Shown here in pieces: positions 1-11,090 of a DNA stretch of 64,000 nt. Where the stretch lies: contig CM070602.1 of assembly GCA_036346395.1 (NCBI GenBank), positions 15,447,098-15,511,097 on the forward strand, written 5' to 3'. The DNA comes from Hsuehochloa calcarea (Eukaryota; Streptophyta; Magnoliopsida; Poales; Poaceae). The notes beneath the pieces were generated by a model. It saw nothing but the letters and a program-made list of their open reading frames with translations. It did no database searches and was not told the DNA's origin. Position 1 is the first letter of the stretch. The number at the start of each line of letters is the position of its first letter. The position numbers and the translations under genes are program-made.

Positions 1-302
1 TGCATTTAATATTGATATTTCTTTTACTAAGACGCTGCAAGAAATATATATATGTATAGAAAGAACATTATGACTTAGCAACCTAGTTGGTGGCCTTCAA
101 TGTCAAATATTATCCTAACACCTAACTATAAATATTAAGTCAAGACAATTTTATCTATTTTCACAACCATGATGCTCATAAAAGGAGAACCAATATAATT
201 GATGAAATCCCTAACAATATTATCGGTGATCGAGTGTGTCTAACATGCATCAACTTACTTTCGTGAAGCATAAAGAATGTAAGTGACATAGCATTTTAAA
301 GA
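1..302. other. AT-rich stretch, nothing recognised
   Basis: No open reading frame, RNA gene or repeat that I can name. The base composition resembles intron or intergenic grass DNA. It could be an intron of the gene whose last exon survives at 789-1070, but no earlier exon was found. Confidence 0.5.
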
Positions 303-620
303 TCAAGTTCCTGGATAGTCCTCGTGGTTCGATTCCATGGATTCGATATCTTCAAGGACTACTGCAACAAATTTCGTGAAGAAAAACTTTAACCTAATAT
401 GCAACCAGAGTACCACGGGTAGGGATCGGGCCAGAGCAACCGAGGGCGAGCCGGTGGAGTAGAGGCGACGGCGGCGGCCGGGCCGAGCGGAGCGAGGCTC
501 GGCGCAGAAGGAGGCGCTGGAGCCGAAGCAGGGGAGCGGAGCGACCGGCTGAGGCGGCTGTGATAATTGTGCGGTGTAGGCCTGTGGCCGATATACTACA
601 TAACTCTGATTTTTTTTCAC
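303..620. other. GC-rich island, function unknown
   Basis: About 130 bases (roughly 430-565) are strongly GC-rich inside otherwise AT-rich DNA. The minus strand is open for 105 codons over the whole interval, but the translation is low-complexity (Pro, Ser and Arg rich) and matches no family I recognise. It could be an exon fragment or first-exon/UTR piece carried in by a transposon. I do not call a gene. Confidence 0.3.
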
Positions 621-788
621 AACTTAGTATTTGACTTTGAGTATATCTTAATGTGAATTGTTTCTATGGTTTAAAACTCTTTTCTTAATTATCTTGAGCA
701 TAAAGGTACTATCCTTATTCCTCATCAAATGTTTGCTTCGTTCTTGTGTTCATAACAAACTACATTGGATATGTTTATGTTGGTGCAG

Positions 789-1070
789 CTAATGGCTTTG
801 GAATTATGAGCATTTGGCACTAGAGTGAACTCAATTGCGCCTGGAATCTTCAAGTCGGAGATAACTACTCCTCTATTGCAAAAGAGATGGCTGAACAATG
901 CCATTTCAAAGATAGTGCCACTTAAGACAATTGTCACTACTGATCCAGCACTAACATCGCTGGTTCGTTTTCTGATCCATGAAACATCATCATATGTAAC
1001 CGGTAACATCTTCAGTGTAGATTCAGGTGGGGATGGGGTTGCCCTTTTAAACTTGTGTAATAGATGTTAG
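789..1070 (+). pseudogene. Short-chain dehydrogenase/reductase, last exon, inactivated
   Basis: The translation carries the C-terminal half of a classical NAD(P)-dependent SDR. It shows the RVNSIAPG strand/loop after the catalytic Tyr-Lys helix, then PGIFKSEIT, and the family-typical SSYVTGNIFSVDSGG near the end. A splice acceptor AG at 787-788 fits a final exon. Two things argue against function: an in-frame TGA at 807-809 within the MALEL-x-R helix, and a C-terminus after VDSGG that no longer resembles relatives. The Rossmann nucleotide-binding half and the catalytic YxxxK are absent from the 788 bases to the left. I read it as a truncated, nonsense-mutated remnant of a plant SDR gene. It could instead be the last exon of a gene starting beyond the window, but the stop codon would still break it. 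Confidence 0.7.
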
Positions 1071-2577
1071 TGATTCTACTGAATGTCTCTTGTGTAACCG
1101 TGATAGTTTAGCATGATATATTTTTCTTATGTTGCTTGCCGAATATTGTTTGCTAAACATTATTTTTATAATGTGTCATATTAAAGTAAGACATAATCTT
1201 TAACGGTACGTACACATTATTTTTATAAATACTTTCTCAGATTTATATCATTCCTTCTTTAACATAGTGTCTTTGCTCAAAAGGTCATTCTTGTGCAACC
1301 TTTACGAACACGCTTTGTTCTACATCATCATTTTACATATCTCTACAGACCAAAAAATATTTAGTTCTACATTTTGTCTTTGCTTAGTAGAACAAGTACA
1401 TTTCAAAGCTAAAGTAGGTACTGATACATAGTAGATCCATTATATGGTTCAGAAAGGCAGAAGAAAAAAACTTTATGTATTTCCATTTCCTTGATTACAC
1501 ACTCATACCAAAAAAGACTTTCAAAAAAGGGGAGTAAAAATAAAAAATATACTAACCGTGCTGTATTGAACACACGCCCTTACTGACTTTCTAACTTATT
1601 CCTTAACCTGTTGCGTTTATACATAGATTGAAGTGATCTACATAAACATTTTCATATTATCAATACTTTCTCAAATTTATATGAGCTCCTTTGTTGTTCT
1701 TTCATGGTTTACGCATTTATTGGGATCTGTGATCAAATTTGGCATGATTGGCCACTTTTTTTGAAACAGAATTGAAAGTAGTATGTGAAAGACTTGCAAC
1801 AAGCTAGCTACTTGTAATATCAATTATATTTTTTTCAGACATGTAAATGGCATGTTTATTTTCATTACAGGTTTGATTGTGCAGCTCGATATCTACTTAT
1901 TTCGGTGTGGCATAAGTAATCTAAATTTGAAAGGTATTGCTCTTAAGTGGTATGTTGAAATGAACCTTCGGTGTCCTTTTGGTTACCATATACTATCGTC
2001 TCTGATCTTACTTTAAGTTTTTTGCGCCGCTATTCTTCTTTACTGAATAGTAGACTTAATTTTCTGTCTTTTATTGAAATAGGTGTACAATTGCTATTAT
2101 GCACATCAGCCCATAGATTAGTTACATTCTATGCTCTCTTCATTTTTTTGTATCAGGTAAAAAGAAAAGTACATTTTTTGGACTTCTGTTGTTGCTGTGG
2201 AGAATCAGGATAAATAGGTTCTTGACTTTTTTTTGTAGCTTCAGGTGAATAGAAGACATTTTTTATGGACTTTTCTACTATTGCTGTGGAGAATTATGAA
2301 AACTACATTTTTTGGACTTCTGCTGTATGTGACATTAGTCCTTGTATGTGGCATTAGTCCTTTAGGTGTATTGTGGTAGTACTGGACTTTTAGATATCTT
2401 TTGTGTGGATTACGATGTTGCTTTCTGCAAGTGAACCTTATGGATGGTATTGGGCTTGAAATGGTAAGCTTGAACTTCTTATTTGTGTATGGAGGCATGG
2501 ATGTGTATTGTGGTGATGTTTATTGTGGATTTATGATGCATCTGTATGAAAATGTGATCAATTGATAATTTCTGTTA
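1071..2577. other. Intergenic, AT-rich, with small degenerate repeats
   Basis: No gene is recognised. Around 2169-2330 a motif of the form ACATTTTTTGGACTTCTGCTG recurs three times with decay, and a 19-bp unit ending CATTAGTCCTT is repeated in tandem near 2325-2365. These may belong to the same insertion as the CACTA-like array that follows. Confidence 0.45.
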
Positions 2578-3121
2578 GTGGGCTGTCAGAATTACATTTT
2601 CCTGACGGGCAAAACAACTGTCAGATTTAATTTTATTGACGTAATGCAAAAATCGTCAAGTTTAATTTTGTTGACGGTTCTTACCAGTCAGCAAAATTCA
2701 TTTTATGCACGGTCAAAAACCGTTAATTTTAATTTTATTGACGGTTTTTATCTGTCAGCAAAATTCATTTTATGCACGGTCAAAAAACGGTCAAGTTTAA
2801 TTTTCTTGACGGTTATTACCTGTCAGCAAAATTCATTTTATGCACGGTTCCAAAAACCGTCAGGTTAAGTTTTGTTGACGGTGAATACCCGTCAAGAAAA
2901 TGCATTTTATGGACGGTTCGCAAAAACCGTCAGCAAAATATGGAAAAACCGTTAGCAAATATTTTTTTGACGGTTAACCGTCAGACAAATTGGACATCCC
3001 CGACAATCTAGGCTTGACGGGATTTACCTGACGGTTAACCGTCAGAAAAATTAAACCTGACGATTTTTTCTATTTTACTGACGGTTTTAAACCGTGAGGA
3101 AATATTCATTTTGTGGTAGTA
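2578..3121 (+). mobile_element. CACTA-type transposon end with subterminal repeat array
   Basis: The interval is packed with GACGGTT and its complement AACCGTC in both orientations, as in subterminal regions of grass CACTA (En/Spm) elements. Between 2671 and about 2945 a 67-69 bp unit is tandemly repeated about four times (unit starts at 2671, 2738, 2806 and 2875). Each unit contains TTGACGG, GTCAGCAAAATTCATTTTATG and a mirror AAACCGTC. The right edge reads CATTTTGTGGTAGT, the complement of a CACTACCACAAAATG terminus, with the final base of the CACTA motif changed. No matching left terminus and no transposase were found, so this is a truncated end or a much-reduced derivative. Confidence 0.65.
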
Positions 3122-3574
3122 TTTGTGATATAGCTTCTTCATGTTATTCTTTTCTCTCCTCGAACAATGAGAATATGTATATATGAAAGGAACATTGACT
3201 CTTCCATTTCAGTGTTTGTTGTATTTAGCATGCTAGTTGTTTTTATTACTTGCAAGGATGCGACTTACACCGGAGGACATTAGTAGTCTGGTTGATGTAG
3301 CGCAAGATTCCTACTGATAGACTGGTCCTAGCTATACCCCTCTAGTCACAAAAGGTAAACGTTTTTTACTTTTTCAAATTCAACGAGATGTCATTTTGAT
3401 CATAAAATTTTATCATCAATTTAAATTTTTTTGATGAAAGTATGATATTATGAAAATATTTTTCGTGGTAAATTTACTCATACCATTTTCGTATATCCAA
3501 TGCTTCCCAATACCCCACTCGCAGCCGCCCTCCCTTACCGCCATAGGCACATCCTTTGTAGGCCGTGTGTCAGT
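3122..3574. other. Intergenic stretch
   Basis: Nothing recognisable. It contains a short GC-rich patch around 3505-3545 and no credible reading frame. Confidence 0.4.
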
Positions 3575-3840
3575 TCACCTATAATTGCACAGTATTAAGC
3601 CTAAAATTGTAATACCAAGTGATGTGTAATTTTAACACAGCTCTTCTGTAACTTTTAGTTCTATTTTGTTGTATTTTTATCTATTTGTAGGGTTCACTTA
3701 GATTTACTTTTGTCTAGTTTAGATTTTTTTTTATTTTAATACAGAAACTTATGGTATTTATTGGATTAAAATTCTACAGCTAAAAAATATGACTTATAGA
3801 TTAAAAAAATTTCAATCGCGTGAAGCATAAACGCTCCTAG
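3575..3840. repeat. MITE-like dispersed repeat, copy 1 (promoter side of GA20ox)
   Basis: Reverse-complementing 7330-7645 gives a sequence that tracks this interval nearly base for base. Shared blocks include TGTAACTTTTAGTTCTATT, TTTGTAGGGTTCA, TAGATTTACTTTTG and TATGGTAT-TATTGGAT. The copies are therefore inverted members of one repeat family, one about 0.4 kb upstream of the GA20ox TATA box and one inside intron 2. No coding capacity. The other copy has about 50 extra bases in the middle. The superfamily is not identified because clear terminal inverted repeats were not found. Confidence 0.7.
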
Positions 3841-4201
3841 TATTTATACTTATACCCCTCGGATCTTGTATAAAAAATTTGAGGCTCAGTATTTAGTGGT
3901 TGGAAGCTTGAATGGACAGCCCTTACTTTTGATTGCAGCAAAAACACACATTACCCGAGGTAATTATGTCATTGTTGTCCTTCACTCTTGAAACCGGGTC
4001 TGCATGGCGTCGTTTGTAGCGTCGAGCATGGCCAACACGCCATGCCTTGGATGCATGGCTATGTAGGACGACGACACCACGCACTCGGCCACACACATCC
4101 AAATATTTCTCCCTCCGTTCCGTCGTCCTTTTGTCGGTCACTTAATTCGTCACTTGCATGCTCTCGAGTCTGAACCGTGCCCATTACAAATAGCTACAAG
4201 C

Positions 4202-4208
4202 TTATATA
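4202..4208 (+). promoter_or_regulatory. Probable TATA box of the GA20ox gene
   Basis: TTATATA followed by GACGG lies about 145 bases upstream of the chosen ATG. This would place transcription start near 4230-4240 and leave a leader of roughly 115 bases. It also shows that the longer open frame beginning at 4154 is not the protein start, because that codon would lie upstream of the TATA box. Confidence 0.55.
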
Positions 4209-4351
4209 GACGGCTTTCTCGCACACTACTTGCAAACACACATGAGACAAGTCATATACACTCACTACCAGAAAGGCAGAAACTCACATCAATCTTGTGT
4301 GTCCGCGGCAGTTTCTGTGTGTCTGTCAATTTACTACTGCCTGTGCTTGCC

Positions 4352-6973
4352 ATGGTCTACCTCTCAATCGCAGCGGAAGCCAATGCAACAACCTGGCCTG
4401 CGGCCATGGAAGTTGGTCCTGGTCCTCTCCTCCCTTCCGCTCCTGCCGACGGGACGGATGGCAAGAACTACGTCCTTGATCTCTGGCGCCAGGCCGAAAT
4501 CCCAGCACCTTTCGTCTGGCCCTGCGACGACGCGCAGCCGTCGCCGCCGAGGGAGCTGGACGTGCCGGTGGTCGACATCGGTGCGGCGCTACGCGACGCC
4601 GCCGGGATGCGCCGCGCCTCCGCGCAGGTCGCAGCTGCGTGCGCGAGCCACGGGTTCTTCCAGGTGGCCGGGCACGGCGTGGCCCCGGCGCTGGCCCGCG
4701 CCGCGCTCGACGGCGCCGCGGGCTTCTTCCGACTGCCTCTCGACACGAAGCAGCGGGCCCGCCGCGTCCCCGGGACCGTGACCGGCTACACCACCGCCCA
4801 CGCCGATCGCTTCACCGCCAAGCTGCCCTGGAAGGAGACGCTCTCCTTCGGCTACCACAACGAAGACGACGCCGGCGGCGGCGGCAACCACGCCGTCGTT
4901 GACTACTTCACCTCCACCCTAGGCAACGACTTCAAACCCTTAGGGTAAACAAACATACGCAGTACACCTCATAAGCTAGTGCTGCATTTCGCACGTACAT
5001 AAATACGCATGCGAGATCGAGAGTATATGCAAGCCTGATTAATGGATGGGGCCATGGATGGATGAATACAGGAAGGTGTACCAGGAGTACTGCGAAGCGA
5101 TGGAGGAGGCGTCGCTGGCGATAATGGAGGTGCTGGGGGTGAGCCTGGGGGTGGGGAGGGGGTACTACAGGGACTTCTTCGCCGACAGCAGCTCCATCAT
5201 GAGGTGCAACTACTACCCACCGTGCCCGGAGCCGGAGAGGACGCTGGGGACGGGGCCGCACTGCGACCCGTCGGCGCTCACCATCCTGCTGCAGGACGCC
5301 GAGGTGGACGGGCTCCAGGTGCTCGTCGACGGCGCGTGGCTGCCCGTGCGACCCAAGAGCGGCGCGCTCGTCGTCAACATCGGTGACACCTTCATGGTAC
5401 GTGCTGTAAGCACTCACCCCCTCGATCTCTCGGTACACGTACGGTGTCGCGTCTCGTCTCATCCGTGCCGCTCGTGTCATGCACTGGCCATGGCATGGCA
5501 TAGTGTTCCGTCCACACGTACGTACGTAATGGCGCTTTCTTTGCTCTTCTTCTAGATCACTTTCTAGTGCTATCTTCAGTAAACACTGGAGGTTTAATTA
5601 GGATCAGCAACGGCCGTCGTCCCCCTACACTGCTCCAGGGTCACTGGCAATATGTCGTTGTTCACCTCGAGAAATTTGATCTGATATTTCCATATTTTTA
5701 GGGCTGCTTTTTACCTATGTACGTATTCCCTAGCTTGTAAGCGTATGTATAGTAAGTAGTTACCGGCCGTTAAGTGTGATTGCGTATAAAGAACAAAATA
5801 TTACGTGCCTAAGTTAATCTGTTGCATTAAGATTTGGGGATCGATGGCTTTGGTACAAATTTAAGTATATTTAACAACTTTAGCTATAAAAATGTTTTTA
5901 ACCCCGTTCCCACACTTTACCATGCATAGTCATTCCTTTATTGTGACCTGTAACTACATACGTCAAGAAAACATATAATTTCGATCCGACGCAAAATGAT
6001 GCAAATTCTCGTGATATTCCTACGTTATATGTCACATGCACCTTCAATTTGGGGGGAGAGATAACGTGTATTCGTGCTGAGTCTTAGGAAGAAAATGTGC
6101 GACCAGAAATATGCATGGAACCACAATGGTCTTACTGACGTTGCATGTGCATGTATCTGTTGACTTACTGTATATCAAATCTCGCAAGTGGCGTAGTCAC
6201 TATAGACACGCACGGTATTTCTGATGTTCAAGGTCGCAGTGGTAACCGCATATAATTAATTAGATACATACATAGTTCAATTCAACAAAAACGAGAATAT
6301 TGAGCAAATGTACAGATATTTTTTTTAATATATATATCAACATACGGTACCTACGTAATCGTATCAGCTAGCCATTAGATCTGGAACGAACAGCGCAGAT
6401 TGTGGATGAACAGTGAGTTGCTGCAGCGCCTCCTCTCACTCTCACAGCTAGCTTCCTACTGTACTGACTGATACATGCACTGTTTTCAGGATCGTGGCTT
6501 TTGCCTTATGACCTGATCAAAGCCTACCCCTGTCGTAAAACATTCATCAGCTGGCGCGGTTACTTACTTGTCTGTTTCGGTCGATATATCCCTCCATCGA
6601 CCGATCGACCGAGAGATGGAACAAAAGCTACAGGGTTCTTTCTCTTTTAGCCGCTTTGGACGCTTGTCTATCTTGGACGGCATGCGTGAGGGGCCGGGCA
6701 GCGACGCATGCAGGCAGTGGTGGCTGCTCGGTCCCGTCCCCCCGTACGTACGTGACGCCGTCGTTTTCCTAGTTTCGGCGCTATGTAGCTAGCTTTGCCC
6801 TGTCTGTGCGGCAGGCAGAGGAGAGGGGCTCGACTCGATTTCGCACGTTCGTCTGCATGCTAGCTCCATCCAGTACACACGTACGTCCACTCCTCTCTCC
6901 CTAATTTTGTCCCGTCCACACACTTCCACAGTCCCGTCCATGCACGCCATGGACAACGGCAAAGGTACATCAT

Positions 6974-7061
<88 letters not shown>

Positions 7062-8150
7062 CAAAATCAAAATCAAAATCAGATGGAAATGTGCACATAA
7101 ATGAAGTTTTAAATGAACCAAGCATGCCTCGGAGCCGACAAATGGTGTAGTAGTTCAACTCTTGTATTTCCTTACCAGATTTGCTTGTTCTAAAATTTTC
7201 TTAAGCCTAAGTTGATTTTTGTGACTATTAGATCTGTTTAGAGATCGATGTGTCATATAATTGGATGGTGATTCAACGGATAAAAAATTGACTTATGCTT
7301 AGAAAATTTTTAGTCCCCTTATAAATAGACATGGGAGCGTCTATACTTCATGTGACTAAAATTTCTTTATCCATTAGTCATTTTTCTTAGCTGTAAAATT
7401 TTGATCCAATGGATACCATACGTTTCTATACTGAGATAAAAAATTAAAACCAAATAAAAGTAAATGTAGCAAATATAATTAAAAAAATTCTAAACTAGGC
7501 AAAAGTAAATCTAGATGAACCCTACAAATATTTAAAAAAATTACAAAAACAAATAGAACTAAAAGTTACAATAGAGCTCTGCTAAAATTGCACATCAATT
7601 GGTATTGTAATTTTAAGCTTAGTACAATGCAATTGTATATGACTAATGAATAAAAAAAATTTCAGACAACTGAAAATTAGCAAACCCAAATAGGCATTCC
7701 CTTTCCTAACCAGTAGGCAGCGGTAGCTAGGCTAATTTACATGTTTTTGCGAGGTAGCTTAATTTACTTGTAGTAGTATTAGATATACGAGTAACAGTTT
7801 GTTTTGTGCTGGTTGATGCGCGCGCGGTTGTGCAGGCGCTGTCGAACGGGCGGTACAAGAGCTGCCTCCACCGCGCGGTGGTGCAGCGGGAGCGGGAGCG
7901 GCGGTCTCTGGCCTTCTTCCTCTGCCCGCGCGAAGACCGCGTCGTGTGCCCGCCGACGCACGACGCGCCGGCGGCTCCGCGGCTGTACCCGGACTTCACG
8001 TGGGCCGACCTGATGCGGTTCACGCAGCGCCACTACCGCGCCGACACCCGCACGCTCGACGCCTTCGCACGCTGGCTCCGCCCGCCCAGCTGCTCCGCCG
8101 CGCCGGCGTCGCCGTCCCAGAGCCCAGCCAAGGCCCAAGAGACCGTCTAG
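4352..8150 (+). CDS. GA20ox: Gibberellin 20-oxidase (2-oxoglutarate/Fe(II) dioxygenase), three exons
   Basis: Exons are 4352-4944, 5072-5396 and 7836-8150, all with GT-AG introns and consistent phases, giving 410 residues. The enzyme family oxidises C20 gibberellin precursors (GA12/GA53) stepwise to GA9/GA20, the growth-limiting step of gibberellin synthesis, in the cytosol. Diagnostic features seen: LPWKETLSF in exon 1, NYYPPCPEPE, HCDPSALTILLQD with His261 and Asp263 of the iron site, second iron ligand His318 in LHRAVV, and the 2-oxoglutarate RxS at Arg328-Ser330 (RRSLAFF). The sequence is closest in my memory to the rice SD1/GA20ox2 and GA20ox4 type rather than GA20ox1. The paralogue number is not certain. 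ATG 4352 is the first ATG after the TATA box. A second good-context ATG (GCGGCCATGG, 4406) is in frame and would shorten the protein by 18 residues. Intron 2 is long (2439 bp) and holds a microsatellite and MITE-like insertions. No inactivating change is visible. Confidence 0.93.
6976..7059. repeat. (AT)42 microsatellite in GA20ox intron 2
   Basis: An uninterrupted AT dinucleotide run of 84 bases inside the second intron of the GA20ox gene. Open frames reading poly Ile-Tyr through it are artefacts. Such long perfect runs usually vary in length between accessions. Confidence 0.97.
7189..7313. mobile_element. Small hairpin MITE in GA20ox intron 2
   Basis: The first about 30 bases (TAAAATTTTCTTAAGCCTAA and on) are the near-complement of the last about 30 (ending TTAGAAAATTTTTA), with roughly 65 bases between the arms. 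The inverted-repeat layout without coding capacity is that of a MITE. The family is not named. It lies directly beside the larger repeat copy at 7330-7645 and could be part of the same composite insertion. Confidence 0.5.
7330..7645. repeat. MITE-like dispersed repeat, copy 2 (inverted, GA20ox intron 2)
   Basis: Inverted homologue of 3575-3840; see that entry for the shared blocks. This copy contains an additional segment around 7430-7480 that is missing from the promoter-side copy. It lies in intron 2, about 190 bases upstream of exon 3. Confidence 0.7.
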
Positions 8151-8327
8151 CACTAGATCTCCAGCTAGTGTGGTATCTATATAACTATCTTTTGTATTGT
8201 TCTGGCCTTGTATTCCTTTGGTGATTTTTTTGGGGAGCATATAATATATATGAGATGATTAATCGTTGTATATTGTAGAATGATTGTACCTTGATGTGTA
8301 TTACACTAGGCGTGAGGGCTTACGCAG

Positions 8328-8688
8328 GGTTATCAGAAATCACAATCCTGAATCGGATCGGAAGTTGTTCAGTATGTCGTAAATAGTAGGATCAATGTAG
8401 AATCTAATATCCTATTTGATTCTATCAAAGAAACATTATTTAAAATCTATGTTGTATATTAACACTTATACATTTTTAACGGTACTTTTAGAACTTTTGT
8501 TTACCAAAATGTGATGCAAAGGAAAGATAATTTGTTATTTATACAAACTATAAATGATATGAAGAAAAAAAAGTAAAAAATTTACTACCAAAGGGACATG
8601 CAAATAATCACTAGATTCGGGTAGGATCGTATGAAAAAATGTAGGATTATGATTAGAATCAACGTAAGATCATATGATTATGATAACC
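8328..8688. mobile_element. MITE-like element with GGTTATCA termini
   Basis: Begins GGTTATCA and ends TGATAACC, perfect 8-base inverted ends, with further imperfect palindromy inside (AGGATTATGATTAGAATC against GAATCGGATCGGA-type sequence). A related sequence begins GGTTATCA at 23975. No coding capacity, and no target duplication that I trust. It lies about 180 bases past the GA20ox stop codon. Confidence 0.55.
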
Positions 8689-9639
8689 TTCTTAAGCTTA
8701 CACAGCTAGTAAGTGCTGCTCCATATCGCTTCAGATTTTTTTCCGAGGATTAATCTGCTTTAGATATTTCTAGGGAAAACTAAGGAGGGGTTAGAAACAG
8801 GACGTGCACAGATGGCCGAGTACATAAACCAAAGGTGGTGTGGGCTGAAATTAAGTTGTAACTCCTAGCCCAGTTTCACCTTTGCCGCCCCGCGTACTGG
8901 AAACTCGGGCGGGCCCTGATCTGATCTGAACAAAAGTCTAAGCTAGCCTGCACCCGGCCCTGGCCTACATAACGCTGACGCGATATTAACCGTGTCGCAC
9001 GTTCGGATTGCCAGAGCATTTTCCGAAGCAGCAGCTCAGAATGCACCTGTAGCTAGCTGTAGCCTGTATATACACATCTGGTGGCTCATGCGGAGTTTTT
9101 TTTTCTCTCTCTCTCTCTCAAGGATGTGACCTTTTTTTTTCAGAACGAACAGCAAATCTAACACCCAACAATAAAAATGGTCTCTACCGTACGAAAAAAA
9201 ACCCGCTACCCGTGCGCGGCAACCAAAGTGCGTGCCGATCAGACGATCCGTGTCAAAGTCAGGCATGCCACGTGCGCGGCCATCACCTCATCTCAGCATT
9301 ATCTATGCGTTTGTGGACGTGCCCATTGACCAGTTCCCGAAATGCACGATCGGTGGTGCGGTACTACCGTGCCTGCACGTAGGCGCGCGCGTCTCGGTCT
9401 CGTGGAATTCTGCCGGACAATGCAGGTCCAGAGCGTCACGGATCGGATATGCTCTGCCCACGTACCGACGACGTACGTACGTGCCTACAACTCTTAACGC
9501 TGCTGGTTCATGCACGCGCAATGTAATTGAAGCACCAGCTGATCGGTAATCTATCGTCCACGCCTGGACGGCTTGGTCGATGCCGTGACGCGGACCCTGC
9601 TGGCCGGTCGCATCGGGCACGATTGTAAAAAAGATTAAA
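8689..9639. other. Intergenic
   Basis: No gene is recognised. It contains a short CT microsatellite (9105-9119) and several moderately long open frames on both strands without family resemblance. Confidence 0.5.
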
Positions 9640-9865
9640 GTAGTTAGGCCTGCTAATATGTTGGAACCTAACCCGAAACCAACCCAAATCAATAAAAAAA
9701 AACCGTACCCCTCACTCAGCCCAACCAAAGATCACCCTCCACAACCCAGCTCAACCAAACCCATACAACATTCTCACCCAACCCAACCCAATCCAAATGG
9801 CTGAATTGGGTTGTAACCCCATTTCCCACATGTTTCAAACCCGTATTCAACCCATTAGATGGTAC
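9640..9865. repeat. AACCC-rich repeat tract
   Basis: CAACCCAACCC-type words recur on the plus strand, with a short hairpin CCCAATCCAAATGGCTGAATTGGG around 9788-9811. The sequence is strongly strand-asymmetric and non-coding. It may be a small hAT-related non-autonomous insertion abutting the hAT end that follows. The family is not established. Confidence 0.35.
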
Positions 9866-9870
9866 ATATA

Positions 9871-11090
9871 TAGCGGTGGTCAGATGGATCGTATCTGCCG
9901 GGCCGACCCGAGGTAGGACACTGTTGACCCGATCCAGATACAACATGTCCCACACTGTTCATAGACTAGGACGACATGGCACGAAGGCATGTGCCGTACT
10001 TAGGCTAACCCTGGCACGATGGGCTGGCCCATCACGACATGAACAGTGTTGGGCTATGCCAAGCACGGCACGAGCCTAGCACAACCCACATAGCCCGCTT
10101 GCTGAGAAGCCGAGGGAGGCCACAATGAGCGCTGGGAGGGAGGGAGCCAGGAGGAGGCGAGGGAGGGGGGAGGAGCGACGAGCCGGCGTGGAGGGCGGCA
10201 GGTGAAGTTGTGGAGTGCAGCAGCGACAGTGGGCGTGCAGCATGCCGCACTCGAGCGCATTGCTGCACGCGCGAGCAGGGGCATGCGTAGGGGGGAGGAA
10301 AGGGCAAGGACGCGAGCAGGCGGGCAGGCGACCTGACTAGAATGTGTCCGTTGGGCGTTTTTTTTTGCCCTTTTATCGTTTGGCCCTTTAAAAATAGCAA
10401 AAAAATACAAAAAAAAAATACAAAAAAATTCTATAAATAGCCACCATTCTCCCCTCATTCAGCACCCATCCATTCCTCAATATCTCTTGCAAATTCTAGT
10501 GTGCATATTCAAATTCATTGTGAGATAATTTGTCAAAATTCAAAAAATAAGATAATTTATCAAAATAATAAAAAACTTTGCCAAATTTTGAAAAAAAAAA
10601 TCAATTTTTGGCAGCAAGTCAGCAAAAGAGGTGCATTTTTTTTTACAAAATTTTATTGTTAATAATTTTTATGCTAAGATGAAAGTAATAATAGTGTTAC
10701 TTTTGATTTTGTGGTTTTCATTATGGACAGTTACGACACTTTGCTCTTGGTGATTACGGACTTTTACCGAAGGAAGTTGCATCCATAGAGGCAGTTGCGG
10801 CTACCTCAAACCAACCGGAAGGGCAAGGCTAAGTTCCGTCATCAGGCTCCACGACAGCATCTTTGTTGGCGACCACAAGAGCAAAGAGGTCGAGACCATT
10901 TACATCGAGAGCATAGGAGAATTTCGACATGACAACCAAGCTAGATGCACAGGAAAATCAAGTACCCTATGCTATTTGTAAAATTTATTGCAATGAATTG
11001 TCTGCAAGGTCTATAGGTGGAACGGGTCACCTTCTTAGACATACTACAAGATGTAAGGCTAAGCAAAGATTGGTGATTAGGCAAACATAG
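9871..11090 (+). mobile_element. hAT transposon, 5' half
   Basis: Starts TAGCGGTGGTCAG, resembling the TAGGGGTGGCA ends of plant hAT elements. About 200 bases of subterminal GGCACGA/GCCGTGC-type repeats follow (9955-10090), then a GC-rich leader, then a TATA box CTATAAATAG at 10431-10440. A BED zinc-finger coding stretch ends at 11090. The rest of the transposase and the 3' end are missing, and copia-type sequence takes over at about 11.2 kb. Confidence 0.6.
10955..11090 (+). pseudogene. BED zinc finger of a hAT transposase, truncated
   Basis: The frame reads YAICKIYCNELSARSIGGTG followed by HLLRHTTRCK. This is the CxxC...HxxxH/C pattern of the BED finger at the N-terminus of plant hAT transposases of the RICESLEEPER type. 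The frame stops with TAG at 11088-11090, where the family continues for about 600 residues. Fragments of the following linker are readable in other frames up to about 11210. Non-functional. Confidence 0.65.

Noticed and set aside
320..345. tRNA-like GTTCGATTCC word near 328-340
   Set aside because: No acceptor stem, D-arm or anticodon arm can be built around it.
4261..4280. CACTACCAGAAA motif resembling a CACTA transposon terminus in the GA20ox leader
   Set aside because: Only about 12 bases match and there is no subterminal array or partner end; chance occurrence is adequate.
4154..4351. N-terminal extension of the GA20ox frame to 4154
   Set aside because: The frame is open, but the region includes the probable TATA box (4202-4208) and leader. 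GA20ox proteins of this type begin close to the ATG at 4352.
6789..7158. Open frames with long Ile-Tyr repeats on both strands
   Set aside because: They are translations of the AT microsatellite inside an intron.
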